Shown here in pieces: positions 34,778 through 43,620 of a stretch of DNA of 64,000 nucleotides. How positions within the stretch are numbered: position 1 is the first letter of the stretch; each line of letters opens with the position of its first letter. The translations under genes were made by a program, and so were the position numbers. Origin of the DNA: JAUNSR01 sp036655355 (GTDB lineage: Bacteria > Bacteroidota > Bacteroidia > Bacteroidales > JAUNSR01); contig JAVVQG010000005.1 of assembly GCA_036655355.1 (NCBI GenBank), positions 1 to 64,000 of the forward strand, written 5' to 3'. The notes under the pieces are model-generated. The model was not told the DNA's origin and made no database searches. It saw nothing but the letters and a program-made list of their open reading frames with translations.

Positions 34778-37700
34778 TTAAAAATTCACATTGATACCAA
34801 ATCCATAACTCGCACTTCCCGGCAGAGAGAACCGCTCAAATGCCCCGGCCATATTGTTATTACCCTGAGATGCTTCCGGATCGAGTCCTTTTAATTCCGA
34901 CCACAGAATCACATTACGTGCAAAAACACTTAGGTTAACCGCCAATGAGTTCTTTTTATAAACCGGATAAATAGCCGAGATCTCACGAAGTTTGATAAAT
35001 GAATTGTCAAAAACCATCGATTCAGAGATGTTATTCATAGCCGAGAAGTAAGCAGCGGCATTGCTTCCGGATATTTCGATATCATTCGGCGCATAGATCG
35101 GATTTTGGTCGGCATCCAGACCTATCTTTTTTACGGCATCGAGTTCAAACATAAAGGAGCTCTTTTTACGGAAATCGGCAGATCGTTGAGACGTTCCGTA
35201 ATAGTCAAGCAAACTGGAGGTTCCCGAATACATTTGACCACCCTGTTTCCAATCCAGTACGGCGGAAATCGTAAGATCCCACAACTTTAGCGTGGTATTC
35301 AGTCCCAGACGGAAATCCGGAGAAACCGAACCGATCACCATCTCTTCGCCCATTTGTGGTAATCCGTTCTTATCCACTACGATCTGTCCCTCCGTATTCC
35401 GAAGGTAACTGGTTCCATAAATCACCGGGAACTTATCACCGATGCCGGCACGTACCTGAGGCTCTACGAATCCACCCAAGAAAATACTATTCACTCCGGG
35501 TGCAAGTTCATCTACATAATTGTCGAGTTTGGTAAAGTTGAATCCAATGCTCCAGTTGACATGTTGATTGCGAATCGGCATTACCGTCAGGTTCACCTCG
35601 TGCGAATTGGTATGAATCTTCCCCCCGTTCATCATCAGACTGGAGATACCGGTAGATCCCGCCAACGGTACTTCGAAAATCTGATCTTTCACATTTTGTC
35701 GTGAATAGGTGTACCCCAATGTAACTAGTCCCTGATAGAACGTCAGATCGGTTCCGAATTCATAGGAAACGGTATTCTGTGGTTTGAGGTTCGGATCGTA
35801 AACCGTAGATGCCTGAATATAGCCGTTCACCGTGTTGATTGGATATAGAATCGGTGTACCGGAAGAGAAACCTCCGCCATACGATGGCACCGTATAGTAA
35901 GATTGATAGAAAGTACCGGCTTGTCCCACTTCCGAATAGGAAGCACGCAGCTTACCGAAGGTCAATACATCATTCCGGAGCGGCTCGAGTTCGGTAAACA
36001 CCCAACCCAACGAAACAGAAGGGTAGAAGAAAGAGCGGTTATTATGCGGCATCGTCGAAACAATATCGTTTCTACCCGTAGCATTCAAGAACAACATACT
36101 CTTGTAAGCTAGAGATAAACTTCCGAAAACACCCACCGTGCGCTCTTTTCGATAAGCGGAAGAACCGCTGTAGACGGAAGCGTTATTCATATGGTTCCAG
36201 CCCGGGAAATTGAAGTTAGCGCCATACGCTTCAACGAATTTACGCTTGTACTCAATCCACTCATTTCCCAATACGGCATCAAATATCAGCTCATCATTAA
36301 TCACCCAGTTATAAGAAGCTGTCAACAAAGAGTTCATTTCGTTGATCGTATAGTGCCACTCGTCAATATTTCCTTTGCTGCTCGAGTGACCAAATCCCCA
36401 CACATCCGTATAGTTCGTCGTATACGCGTCATTACCCAATTGGTATTTCACATCCAGTTTGTGATTATCCGTATCGAACTTCGTAGTGTATTTCAGAAAA
36501 GCATTCCCGAAAAAGCGTTGTGAGCGTTCGATGAACTGGTTGTTTTCTACCGCCCAATAAGCGTTGTCGAAACTTCCACCTCGATAATTATTCTGAGTAT
36601 AAGGATCCCCATCTATATGAGACGGAATCCCTGCCAAATCGTAACTTGGCGGAGCACCGAATACGGTTGCCACAATACCGTTATTCGCACTTGTTTGCTT
36701 CATCAGTTTGGAGGTTACGAAATTACCAACGAAACCGGTTGTCCAATTCTCATACAATTTAGCTTCCCCTCCCATTTTAACGTTATAGCGACTCAAACTC
36801 GTATTGGGCACGATCCCTTCATTTATCGTATTTCCAATAGAGAACGAGTAGTTTCCTTTCTCAAAAGCCTGGGCTACATTTGCATAATTGCTCCAAGTTG
36901 TTCCGGTCCGGAAGAAATCGTCGGTATTGTCATAGGCACGCGGTGTCGCCCACGGATCCAAACCGGCACTCAATCGCTGTGGCACAAAATACTGCCCCTC
37001 CTTCATACCGTATTTATCGGTATAGGCATTTTGCGTATTCCCTCCGTATTTCGGATCGTTCGGTAAATCTGAGATAAGCGGCCCCCAGCTCATGGATGAA
37101 TTGGGACTATATTTACCACCCGCTCCCTGAGCAAATTCCATTTGGAAGTCCGGCGTAGTGGATAACACATCGAATGAAAGGTTTGAACCGAATGAGATCT
37201 GTGGTTTCCCTGCAGCAATTCCTTTTCCTGACTTGGTAGTGATCAAGATCACCCCGTTAGAAGCTCGCATCCCGTACAATGCGGATGCGGCCTGCCCCTT
37301 CAGTACGTTGATGCTTTCGATATCGTTCGGATCCAAGTCGAGAGAACGCGATGCAAAATCGGCACCCGTGACCGAACTTCCCGTACTAACATCTGCCGTT
37401 GAGGAGATCGGCGTACCGTCTACAATGTAAAGCGGCGTATTATTTCCTGTAAAGGAGCGCGCACCACGAATCGTAATCTGCGATGATGCGCCGGGCATGC
37501 CGGACGATTGTTTAACTTCCACTCCGGATACCTTTCCCTGAATGGCTGATGAGAGCGTGGTATTGGCAGCTGCCGAAACCTCACTCATATCAATCTCCTG
37601 CGTAGAATACCCCAGTCCTTTTTTATTCCGCGATATACCCATAGCGGTAACAATGACCTCTTGCAACTCTTCCGAATCCGACTGCATTACGATCCGCATC

Positions 37701-37972
37701 CCAGCCTTAGCCGGAAGTAACATCGTTTTCATACCTACATATGAAACCATCACTTCTTTCACCGTAGGTTCCACATTCAATTCAAAGCGACCATCCAGTC
37801 CGGTAATGGTCCCCGTAGTTGTACCTTTTGCCACAACAGAGGCTCCGATAATCGGTTGGCCATCTTCTGCCGAAACTACAACTCCGGAAATCTTAGTCAT
37901 CTGTGCTGTTGCCATCCCTATGCCTATCAACAGGCATAATAAAAACGAGAATAGTTTTCTCATAATCAGCAT
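34778..37972 (-). CDS. SusC/RagA family TonB-linked outer membrane transporter (locus 2)
   Basis: A 1064-residue SusC-like protein. The start is at 37972 (MLIMRKLF) or 37963 (MRKLF); the latter gives the better signal peptide. The carboxypeptidase-D-like domain (about 30-110) and the plug (VIVTAMGISRNKKGLGYSTQEI, IRGARSFTGNNTPLYIVDG, DPNDIESINVLKGQAASALYGMRASNGVILITTKSG) are followed by the barrel. Its first 110 residues are nearly the same as those of the locus-1 SusC, while the rest differs. Leader element copy D and a 10-codon reading frame precede it. Confidence 0.93.
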   Translation of the reverse strand: MLIMRKLFSFLLCLLIGIGMATAQMTKISGVVVSAEDGQPIIGASVVAKGTTTGTITGLDGRFELNVEPTVKEVMVSYVGMKTMLLPAKAGMRIVMQSDSEELQEVIVTAMGISRNKKGLGYSTQEIDMSEVSAAANTTLSSAIQGKVSGVEVKQSSGMPGASSQITIRGARSFTGNNTPLYIVDGTPISSTADVSTGSSVTGADFASRSLDLDPNDIESINVLKGQAASALYGMRASNGVILITTKSGKGIAAGKPQISFGSNLSFDVLSTTPDFQMEFAQGAGGKYSPNSSMSWGPLISDLPNDPKYGGNTQNAYTDKYGMKEGQYFVPQRLSAGLDPWATPRAYDNTDDFFRTGTTWSNYANVAQAFEKGNYSFSIGNTINEGIVPNTSLSRYNVKMGGEAKLYENWTTGFVGNFVTSKLMKQTSANNGIVATVFGAPPSYDLAGIPSHIDGDPYTQNNYRGGSFDNAYWAVENNQFIERSQRFFGNAFLKYTTKFDTDNHKLDVKYQLGNDAYTTNYTDVWGFGHSSSKGNIDEWHYTINEMNSLLTASYNWVINDELIFDAVLGNEWIEYKRKFVEAYGANFNFPGWNHMNNASVYSGSSAYRKERTVGVFGSLSLAYKSMLFLNATGRNDIVSTMPHNNRSFFYPSVSLGWVFTELEPLRNDVLTFGKLRASYSEVGQAGTFYQSYYTVPSYGGGFSSGTPILYPINTVNGYIQASTVYDPNLKPQNTVSYEFGTDLTFYQGLVTLGYTYSRQNVKDQIFEVPLAGSTGISSLMMNGGKIHTNSHEVNLTVMPIRNQHVNWSIGFNFTKLDNYVDELAPGVNSIFLGGFVEPQVRAGIGDKFPVIYGTSYLRNTEGQIVVDKNGLPQMGEEMVIGSVSPDFRLGLNTTLKLWDLTISAVLDWKQGGQMYSGTSSLLDYYGTSQRSADFRKKSSFMFELDAVKKIGLDADQNPIYAPNDIEISGSNAAAYFSAMNNISESMVFDNSFIKLREISAIYPVYKKNSLAVNLSVFARNVILWSELKGLDPEASQGNNNMAGAFERFSLPGSASYGFGINVNF

Positions 37973-37998
37973 CTTTTTTTGTTTAACATTCTGTTCAT
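37966..37998 (-). CDS. Possible 10-codon leader peptide before susC (locus 2)
   Basis: ATG at 37998 opens a frame MNRMLNKKRC that stops at 37966-37968. The TGA overlaps the region of the first susC ATG (ATGCTGATTATG), which would allow stop-start coupling. The ATG is 14 nt after the core of leader element copy D, the same distance at which the true start codons of pyrE, argH and fecR lie. It may instead be a chance frame. Confidence 0.35.
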   Translation of the reverse strand: MNRMLNKKRC

Positions 37999-38011
37999 TT
38001 ATATAGTCTAT

Positions 38012-38097
38012 CTTTTCAACATCAAGGTCAATACACCATCTATATACTTTATAATGGTTATTCTTACTTTAGGTAAACTCTGGCGATTTTATTCAAA
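38012..38097 (-). promoter_or_regulatory. Repeated leader element, copy D (susC locus 2)
   Basis: Minus strand: AATA, AAAT, CGCCA (38097-38081) pairs with TGGTG followed by TATT (38038-38030), then GACCTTGATGTTGAAAAG. The stem keeps the same 4-nt bulge as in copies B and C, but with G-U in the inner stem and A-U in place of G-C in the outer one. It shares ATATAGATGG with copy B in the loop side. The rest of the 397-nt gap to the sigma factor gene (to 38369) is AT-rich and shows nothing else. Confidence 0.7.
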
Positions 38098-38369
38098 TCA
38101 CAGTAAAAAGAAAACCAATTGTTAATGTTTTGAAGCCATAAATGCGTTTTTGCAATATATTTTACCACTATAATTACAAATTACAACTAACACATGTTAT
38201 TATATAACTTTTTACCCATTGATTTTGTTCGATTGAATTTTATATTTTTTTACACAAAGATTAAATAAGGTAAAATGAGTTGATAAAAGGAAGGGTTTTT
38301 TATTTCGCTCCCCATATACTTCATTATGGATATTTTTTCTATTTTTAACAACGATACTAGGAAAACACT

Positions 38370-38951
38370 ATGCTTATGGAGACGCTGTTGGATAAAATAC
38401 GGAGGAGTGACGAAGATGCATTCTACGAATTGTTCCGTACCTATTCTTTTAGACTACAACGATTTGCCTTTGAATACATCGGCGATATGGACGATACGAT
38501 GGATATCGTTCAGAATATCTTTCTTTCGGTTTGGGAAAAACGGGAAACGATGGATGCCGGTATCAACCCCGACGCTTATCTGCTTACCCTCACAAAAAAC
38601 GGCTGCATCGACCACCTCCGGAAAAGGCAGATCCGACGACAATATGCCACGGAAACACGTGAACGGCTCCAACTTGAACAGACCCTTAACCTCGATGCGC
38701 TCGAAGCACTGGAGATTGATTCGCTGAATCTTCAGGATATGAAACGGTTGGTCAACCAAACACTCGCCACCCTTCCAAGCGAGAGCCGCGAAGTATTTCT
38801 CCTCAGCCGGAAAGAGCAATTGAAATACTCCGAAATAGCGGAACGCCTCAACGTCTCGATCCGAACCGTTGAACGACGTATGGGATTGGCACTCGCCTCT
38901 TTACGCAAATCACTTCGGGAGTTTTACACCCTTCTCTCTTTTCTGATTTAA
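38370..38951 (+). CDS. ECF RNA polymerase sigma factor
   Basis: A 193-residue sigma-70 family ECF protein. Region 2 contains YELFRTYSFRLQRFAFEYIGDMDDTMDIVQNIFLSVWEKRETMD, and region 4 contains LPSESREVFLLSRKEQLKYSEIAERLNVSIRTVERRMGLALASLRKSLREF. ATG at 38370 or 38376 could be used. With the FecR gene and STN-type SusC that follow, it forms a trans-envelope signalling set: ligand binding at SusC, release by FecR, and sigma-driven transcription. Confidence 0.93.
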   Translation: MLMETLLDKIRRSDEDAFYELFRTYSFRLQRFAFEYIGDMDDTMDIVQNIFLSVWEKRETMDAGINPDAYLLTLTKNGCIDHLRKRQIRRQYATETRERLQLEQTLNLDALEALEIDSLNLQDMKRLVNQTLATLPSESREVFLLSRKEQLKYSEIAERLNVSIRTVERRMGLALASLRKSLREFYTLLSFLI

Positions 38952-39046
38952 AAAAAATAAAAAAATATCGCTTTTTCCTGTGGGTACCTCTGCTGCTCAA
39001 ACGTCTTACTTATAGAAAAGGGAAAAAAGAATAACGGAGAATTCGA

Positions 39047-39126
39047 AATGCAATCGCCATCGCTCAATCTCATTGGGATATCGTGCAAACGGATTTCAAT
39101 GGCGCATCTGACCTTGGTGCTAAAAA
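39047..39126 (+). promoter_or_regulatory. Repeated leader element, copy C (fecR)
   Basis: AATG, CAAT, CGCCAT (39047-39060) pairs with ATGGCG followed by CATC (39099-39108). The core TGACCTTGGTGCTAAAAA ends at 39126, 13 nt before the fecR ATG. It lies between the sigma factor and its anti-sigma gene, so it could tune their ratio. Confidence 0.7.
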
Positions 39127-39139
39127 CAGAATCAATCGG

Positions 39140-40099
39140 ATGAAACATATTATCAGTAAATATCTGAACCACCGGGCCAACGCCGAAGAACTGAAGCGGC
39201 TTAACGAGTGGGCGGATGCTAATCCGGAAAACCGGAAAATGCTCCGCGACCTGAAAAACAGCTTTGTCTTATCCGCACTATCGGAGGAGACCTCCGAAAC
39301 GCGCCGTCCGGATGCGGGGGTACAAGCCCCTACAACTCCACTTCGCCCTCACGGGCGCCGGAAATCATGGCTGAAATATGCCGCCGTCATAGCCGGCATC
39401 GTGATTGCGGAGAATGTGATTCGGATCGGCTTTGAAGAGTGGAACGGCCCGCAGATGCACTACCTCTCCGTCAATGAGGGCGAAAGAGCTACCGTCGTAT
39501 TGGCTGACGGAACCACCGTATGGCTGAATTCGAACAGTTCAATCTCCTATCCGGAAAAATTCAGCCGGCGAAAAAGAGAGATCGAACTTTCGGGCGAAGC
39601 ATTTTTCAAGGTGAGCAAGGCAAAATTCCATCCCTTCATCGTAAAAACCTCCGAGATAGACGTACGCGTAGTGGGAACCGAATTCAATGTACGCGCCTAC
39701 CCCGAAGATTCACAGATCGATGTACAGGTGGTGGAGGGAAAAGTGAAAGTGTACCCATCCGATCAAGATAAGAATGCGTTATTTCTCACTGCAAACGAGA
39801 TGTTCACCTACGATCAGCAAGAGAAACGGATGAGTCGCGACTCCTTTGATTCCGAAAGCGGAAACTGGCGTGACGGTCGCTATTCCTTCAAAAATCGGAA
39901 GCTTCGTGAAATTGCATCCCAACTGGAACGGATCTATGCCGTGGATATCCTGATAACCGATCAGGAAGTGGCGGATCAGGTGTATTACGGCGAAATCAAT
40001 ATGAATGACCCGATTGAGAAGATCCTGGAAGTGATCAGCCTGAACAAAGCGTTCCGTTATGAGATCGATAACCGTAACATCATTATAAAACCTTTTTAA
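39140..40099 (+). CDS. FecR family anti-sigma factor
   Basis: ATG at 39140 (MKHIISKYLNHRANAEELKRLNEW) gives 319 residues; an upstream in-frame GTG at 39083 lies in the leader element and is not preferred. An N-terminal cytoplasmic domain (1-75) binds the sigma factor, a single membrane segment follows (WLKYAAVIAGIVIAENVI, about 78-95), and a periplasmic FecR domain (VNEGERATVVLADGTTVWLNSNSSISYP... ELSGEAFFKVSK) and DUF4974 (YSFKNRKLREIASQLERIYAVDI) come after. It should pass the signal from the STN domain of the next SusC. Confidence 0.92.
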   Translation: MKHIISKYLNHRANAEELKRLNEWADANPENRKMLRDLKNSFVLSALSEETSETRRPDAGVQAPTTPLRPHGRRKSWLKYAAVIAGIVIAENVIRIGFEEWNGPQMHYLSVNEGERATVVLADGTTVWLNSNSSISYPEKFSRRKREIELSGEAFFKVSKAKFHPFIVKTSEIDVRVVGTEFNVRAYPEDSQIDVQVVEGKVKVYPSDQDKNALFLTANEMFTYDQQEKRMSRDSFDSESGNWRDGRYSFKNRKLREIASQLERIYAVDILITDQEVADQVYYGEINMNDPIEKILEVISLNKAFRYEIDNRNIIIKPF

Positions 40100-40263
40100 G
40101 TGTAGATGCCTATGAGGTAAAAGAATCCTCCTTTATCCCCCCTTTTTCTAGCCTTATATCTACCAAAATCCCCTATGACAATGCTGTGCTTTTTTGATAT
40201 GTGCAATGATCCGATCATTATGCAGCACCCTTGTCATACCTAATAAAATTAAACAAAATACAA

Positions 40264-43200
40264 ATGAAATACACACCTAAAAGTCTGTTTCTGGGTGGAC
40301 TGGCACTCTTATTGGCCACACCGACCCTCTCGGCTCAGAATGTTTCCGTGCAACTCTCCGAAGCTCCCCTGCGGGAGGTGTTGGATGCAGTGAAAAAACA
40401 AACCGGTCTGGCGCTGTGGTATAAGAAAGGAGACCTGAACGTAGAGAAAAAAGTATCCGTAAACGAAAAGGAGATTCCACTTGATAACCTGCTGAACCAG
40501 ATACTCAGTGATCAGCCCGTAGAATTTGAGATCAAAGACCAATACATCAACATTTACAAATCGGCGAACGAAAAAAAGTCCGACGCACCAAAAAGAAAAA
40601 TTACCGGCCGTATCCTCGACGAATTCGGTGATCCGCTCCCCGGCGCATCGGTTATCATCAAAGGGTCGGTGACCGGAACCATCACCGACATCGACGGTAA
40701 TTTCGCACTCGATGCCGCTACGGGCGAAACGCTCGTGGTGAGTTACGTAAGCTATGTGCCGCAGGAGATTACCGTAGGGACGTCGGCTTCCTATCAGATC
40801 AAACTGAAACCGGATGTGAAAAACATCCAGGAAGTGGTGGTGACCGCCCTCGGTGTGAAGAAAAATACGCGTGCCCTGACCTACTCCAGCCAAAAGATCG
40901 ACTCAAAAGAGCTGATGAAGGTGAAGAGTGGCAACTTCACCAATTCACTTACCGGAAAAATATCCAATGCCAATATCCTGCAAGCCTCCGGGGGTGCCGG
41001 ATCACCAACAAAAATCGTACTTCGCGGCAATAACTCGCTGAGTGGCACGGGACAGCCCCTCATCGTTATCGACGGCATGCCGGTAACCAATTACAACCCG
41101 CGCCAATCTACCGATCAGGGTGCTTTCGGAGGGGTTACACTGGGCTCCGACGGACTTTCGGCTATCAATCCGGACGATATCGAAACCATCAACGTGCTCA
41201 AAGGACCCTCCGCGGCCGCCCTGTACGGAAATAGTGCCGCAAACGGTGCCATCCTGATCACAACCAAGACCGGAAAAGCCGGTGCCGGAAAAATCGAGGT
41301 GAGTACGAATACCACTTTTGACCGCGCCGCGTATCAGCCCGATTTCCAAACGCGCTACGGCGCATCGCCCGATAGTCCTTACGAAGAGAGCTGGGGCGAA
41401 AGGAGCAGTAATGCCCAACGCAATAAAAATGCTTACTCCGATTTTCTTCAGACAGGCGTCAATACCACCAATAGCGTCAACTTCACGGCTGGAAACGAAA
41501 TGGTTAAGTTGTTCACGTCGTACGCCAACACCTTTACCAAAGGGATCGTGCCGGAAAACAAAATGAACCGTCACAACCTTACGGTACGCGGTTCGGGGGC
41601 TTTTCTGGATAAGTTTCTGGAGATGGATGTGAAACTGATCTATACCCAGCAGAAAGTAGACAATCCCTTTGCACCGGGACTCTACAACAACCCGCTGATT
41701 TCGTTCTACAAGATGCCGGGTGATTTCGATGTGTCACCTTACAAAGATTTCGAACTGAAAGGAAAAGCACCCTATGTGAATGCCGAAGATCTGAATCCGA
41801 AATCTTATTATCAGAACTGGCCCGTTACGCCGCGTGAGATCTATGAGAATCCTTTCTGGATCACCAACCGCGAACGTAACATCAACAACCGAGACCGCCT
41901 GTTGGCCTCGATGAACCTTCAATTCAACTTCACCGACTGGCTGAACCTGCAACTTCGCGGAACACTAGACAATACGAACGACCTGCTCGAAACGAAACTC
42001 TATCAGGGCACAAACCTCATCCTGTCTGGCGTAAACGGAAATTACAGTCGTGCGGAATCCTCTGCCAGACAATATTATGGCGATGCGATCCTGAATTTCA
42101 AGAAAGAGCTGTATTCCGATTTCAACGTAAACGCCTTGTTGGGTACCAGCATCCGCGATTATAAAAACGAAGGAATCACTTTGAGCGGCAACCGCGGCGC
42201 ACTGTTCCAACCGAACTTCTTCAACGCTTCGAACCTCGATTTCACGAAGGGCGCCTACAACCAGGCGATCTACGACCGGAAACAGTTGCAGTCTCTTTTC
42301 TACTCATTCGAAGTGGCGTGGAAAAATGCCATTTTCTTGAGTCATACCGGCCGAAACGACTGGGCATCCTCCTTGCCGAAAGATAAAAACAGCTACTTTT
42401 TCCCCTCTGTGGGATTATCGGCGGTAGTTTCGGAATTCCTCCCGGTCAACAAAGAAACCATCAACCTGATCAAGCTGCGCGGATCCTACACGCAGGTGGG
42501 TAGCGAATTGCCGTCGTTCATCATCACTCCGGTAAATACGGTAACGACCGGTGGCAGTCTGCTCCGTCCCGATGTGATTGTGCGTCCCGGTGAAATATTG
42601 AAACCCGAACTCACCTCTTCGTGGGAGATCGGTTTCGACCTGGCGTTTCTTGAAAACCTGATTCGTGCGGACTTCACCTATTACCATACCAATACCACCA
42701 ACCAGCTGTTCCGTATTTCGGCTCCGGCCAGCAGCGGCTACGCGGGGTATTACGTGAATGGGGGCGACATCGAGAACAAAGGACTGGAGGCTTCCGTAAC
42801 GGTAAATCCGAAACTCGGACCGGTAGACTGGAATTCCACGCTCAACTTTTCCCGCAATATCAACAAAGTGAAAAAGCTGCATGAATCGGCAGACCGCTTC
42901 ATCATTTCAGAAGATGATAAAAAGCGATTCTTCTCGCAAGTAAAAGAGGGATCCAGTCTGGGAGATATGTATGCCTACAAACTGGCGCGCGATGAGAACG
43001 GCAACCTGAAACTAAAAGACACCTATATCAACAACGAAGTGGTCGCTTCCGAACCCACCCTTTCCAATTCAATCGAATACGTGGGAAATGTAAACCCCGA
43101 TTTCATGCTGAGCTGGAACAACACCTTCATTTGGAAAAACCTAAGTTTCTCATTTCTGATTGACGGTCGTTTCGGAGGCAAAGTGATTTCGCTCACCCAA

Positions 43201-43596
43201 TCGCTTCTTGATTTCACCGGCAACAGCGGTGCGAGTGCGGATATGCGCGAGGCAGGGGGATTCGATATGGGCAACGGCGATCGTTTCGACACCAAATCAT
43301 ACTACAGACTCGTGGGGGGAAAAGACGGTGCGTGGGGAGAGTACGTCTATGACGCCACTACCGTCAGATTGCGCGAAATGGTGCTGGCCTATTCGCTTCC
43401 GACCAGGATATTGAAAAATACGCCGATCAGCGGTATTCAGTTCTCGCTAACGGGACGCAACCTGTTTTATTTCTATAAACCCGCCCCGATCGATTCTGAA
43501 ATCGCATCGTTCGCCGATAACTTCCTGCAGGGAGTGGAGACCTACTCCTTACCGTCTACCCGCAGTTTCGGCTTCGGTATCAACCTTACGTTCTAA
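40264..43596 (+). CDS. SusC-like TonB-linked transducer with STN domain (locus 3)
   Basis: ATG at 40264 (MKYTPKSLFLGGLALLLATPTLSAQ) gives 1110 residues with a clean signal peptide. An STN domain (about 25-95: VSVQLSEAPLREVLDAVKKQTGLALWYKK... LNQILSDQPVEFEIKDQYINI) comes before the carboxypeptidase-D-like domain (about 112-195), plug (VVVTALGVKKNTRALTYSSQKI) and barrel. The STN domain contacts FecR in the periplasm, so this transporter both imports and reports its ligand. It is preceded by an A-rich start region (TTAAACAAAATACAAATG). Confidence 0.94.
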   Translation: MKYTPKSLFLGGLALLLATPTLSAQNVSVQLSEAPLREVLDAVKKQTGLALWYKKGDLNVEKKVSVNEKEIPLDNLLNQILSDQPVEFEIKDQYINIYKSANEKKSDAPKRKITGRILDEFGDPLPGASVIIKGSVTGTITDIDGNFALDAATGETLVVSYVSYVPQEITVGTSASYQIKLKPDVKNIQEVVVTALGVKKNTRALTYSSQKIDSKELMKVKSGNFTNSLTGKISNANILQASGGAGSPTKIVLRGNNSLSGTGQPLIVIDGMPVTNYNPRQSTDQGAFGGVTLGSDGLSAINPDDIETINVLKGPSAAALYGNSAANGAILITTKTGKAGAGKIEVSTNTTFDRAAYQPDFQTRYGASPDSPYEESWGERSSNAQRNKNAYSDFLQTGVNTTNSVNFTAGNEMVKLFTSYANTFTKGIVPENKMNRHNLTVRGSGAFLDKFLEMDVKLIYTQQKVDNPFAPGLYNNPLISFYKMPGDFDVSPYKDFELKGKAPYVNAEDLNPKSYYQNWPVTPREIYENPFWITNRERNINNRDRLLASMNLQFNFTDWLNLQLRGTLDNTNDLLETKLYQGTNLILSGVNGNYSRAESSARQYYGDAILNFKKELYSDFNVNALLGTSIRDYKNEGITLSGNRGALFQPNFFNASNLDFTKGAYNQAIYDRKQLQSLFYSFEVAWKNAIFLSHTGRNDWASSLPKDKNSYFFPSVGLSAVVSEFLPVNKETINLIKLRGSYTQVGSELPSFIITPVNTVTTGGSLLRPDVIVRPGEILKPELTSSWEIGFDLAFLENLIRADFTYYHTNTTNQLFRISAPASSGYAGYYVNGGDIENKGLEASVTVNPKLGPVDWNSTLNFSRNINKVKKLHESADRFIISEDDKKRFFSQVKEGSSLGDMYAYKLARDENGNLKLKDTYINNEVVASEPTLSNSIEYVGNVNPDFMLSWNNTFIWKNLSFSFLIDGRFGGKVISLTQSLLDFTGNSGASADMREAGGFDMGNGDRFDTKSYYRLVGGKDGAWGEYVYDATTVRLREMVLAYSLPTRILKNTPISGIQFSLTGRNLFYFYKPAPIDSEIASFADNFLQGVETYSLPSTRSFGFGINLTF

Positions 43597-43620
43597 TCAA
43601 ATTCATAAAAACACCATACC

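Noticed and set aside
40210..40263. Possible fifth copy of the leader element before the STN-type susC
   Set aside because: It shares only the A-rich start region (TTAAACAAAATACAAATG is close to the argH one) and a small AATGATC-C-GATCATT hairpin. The core and the CGCCA stem are missing.
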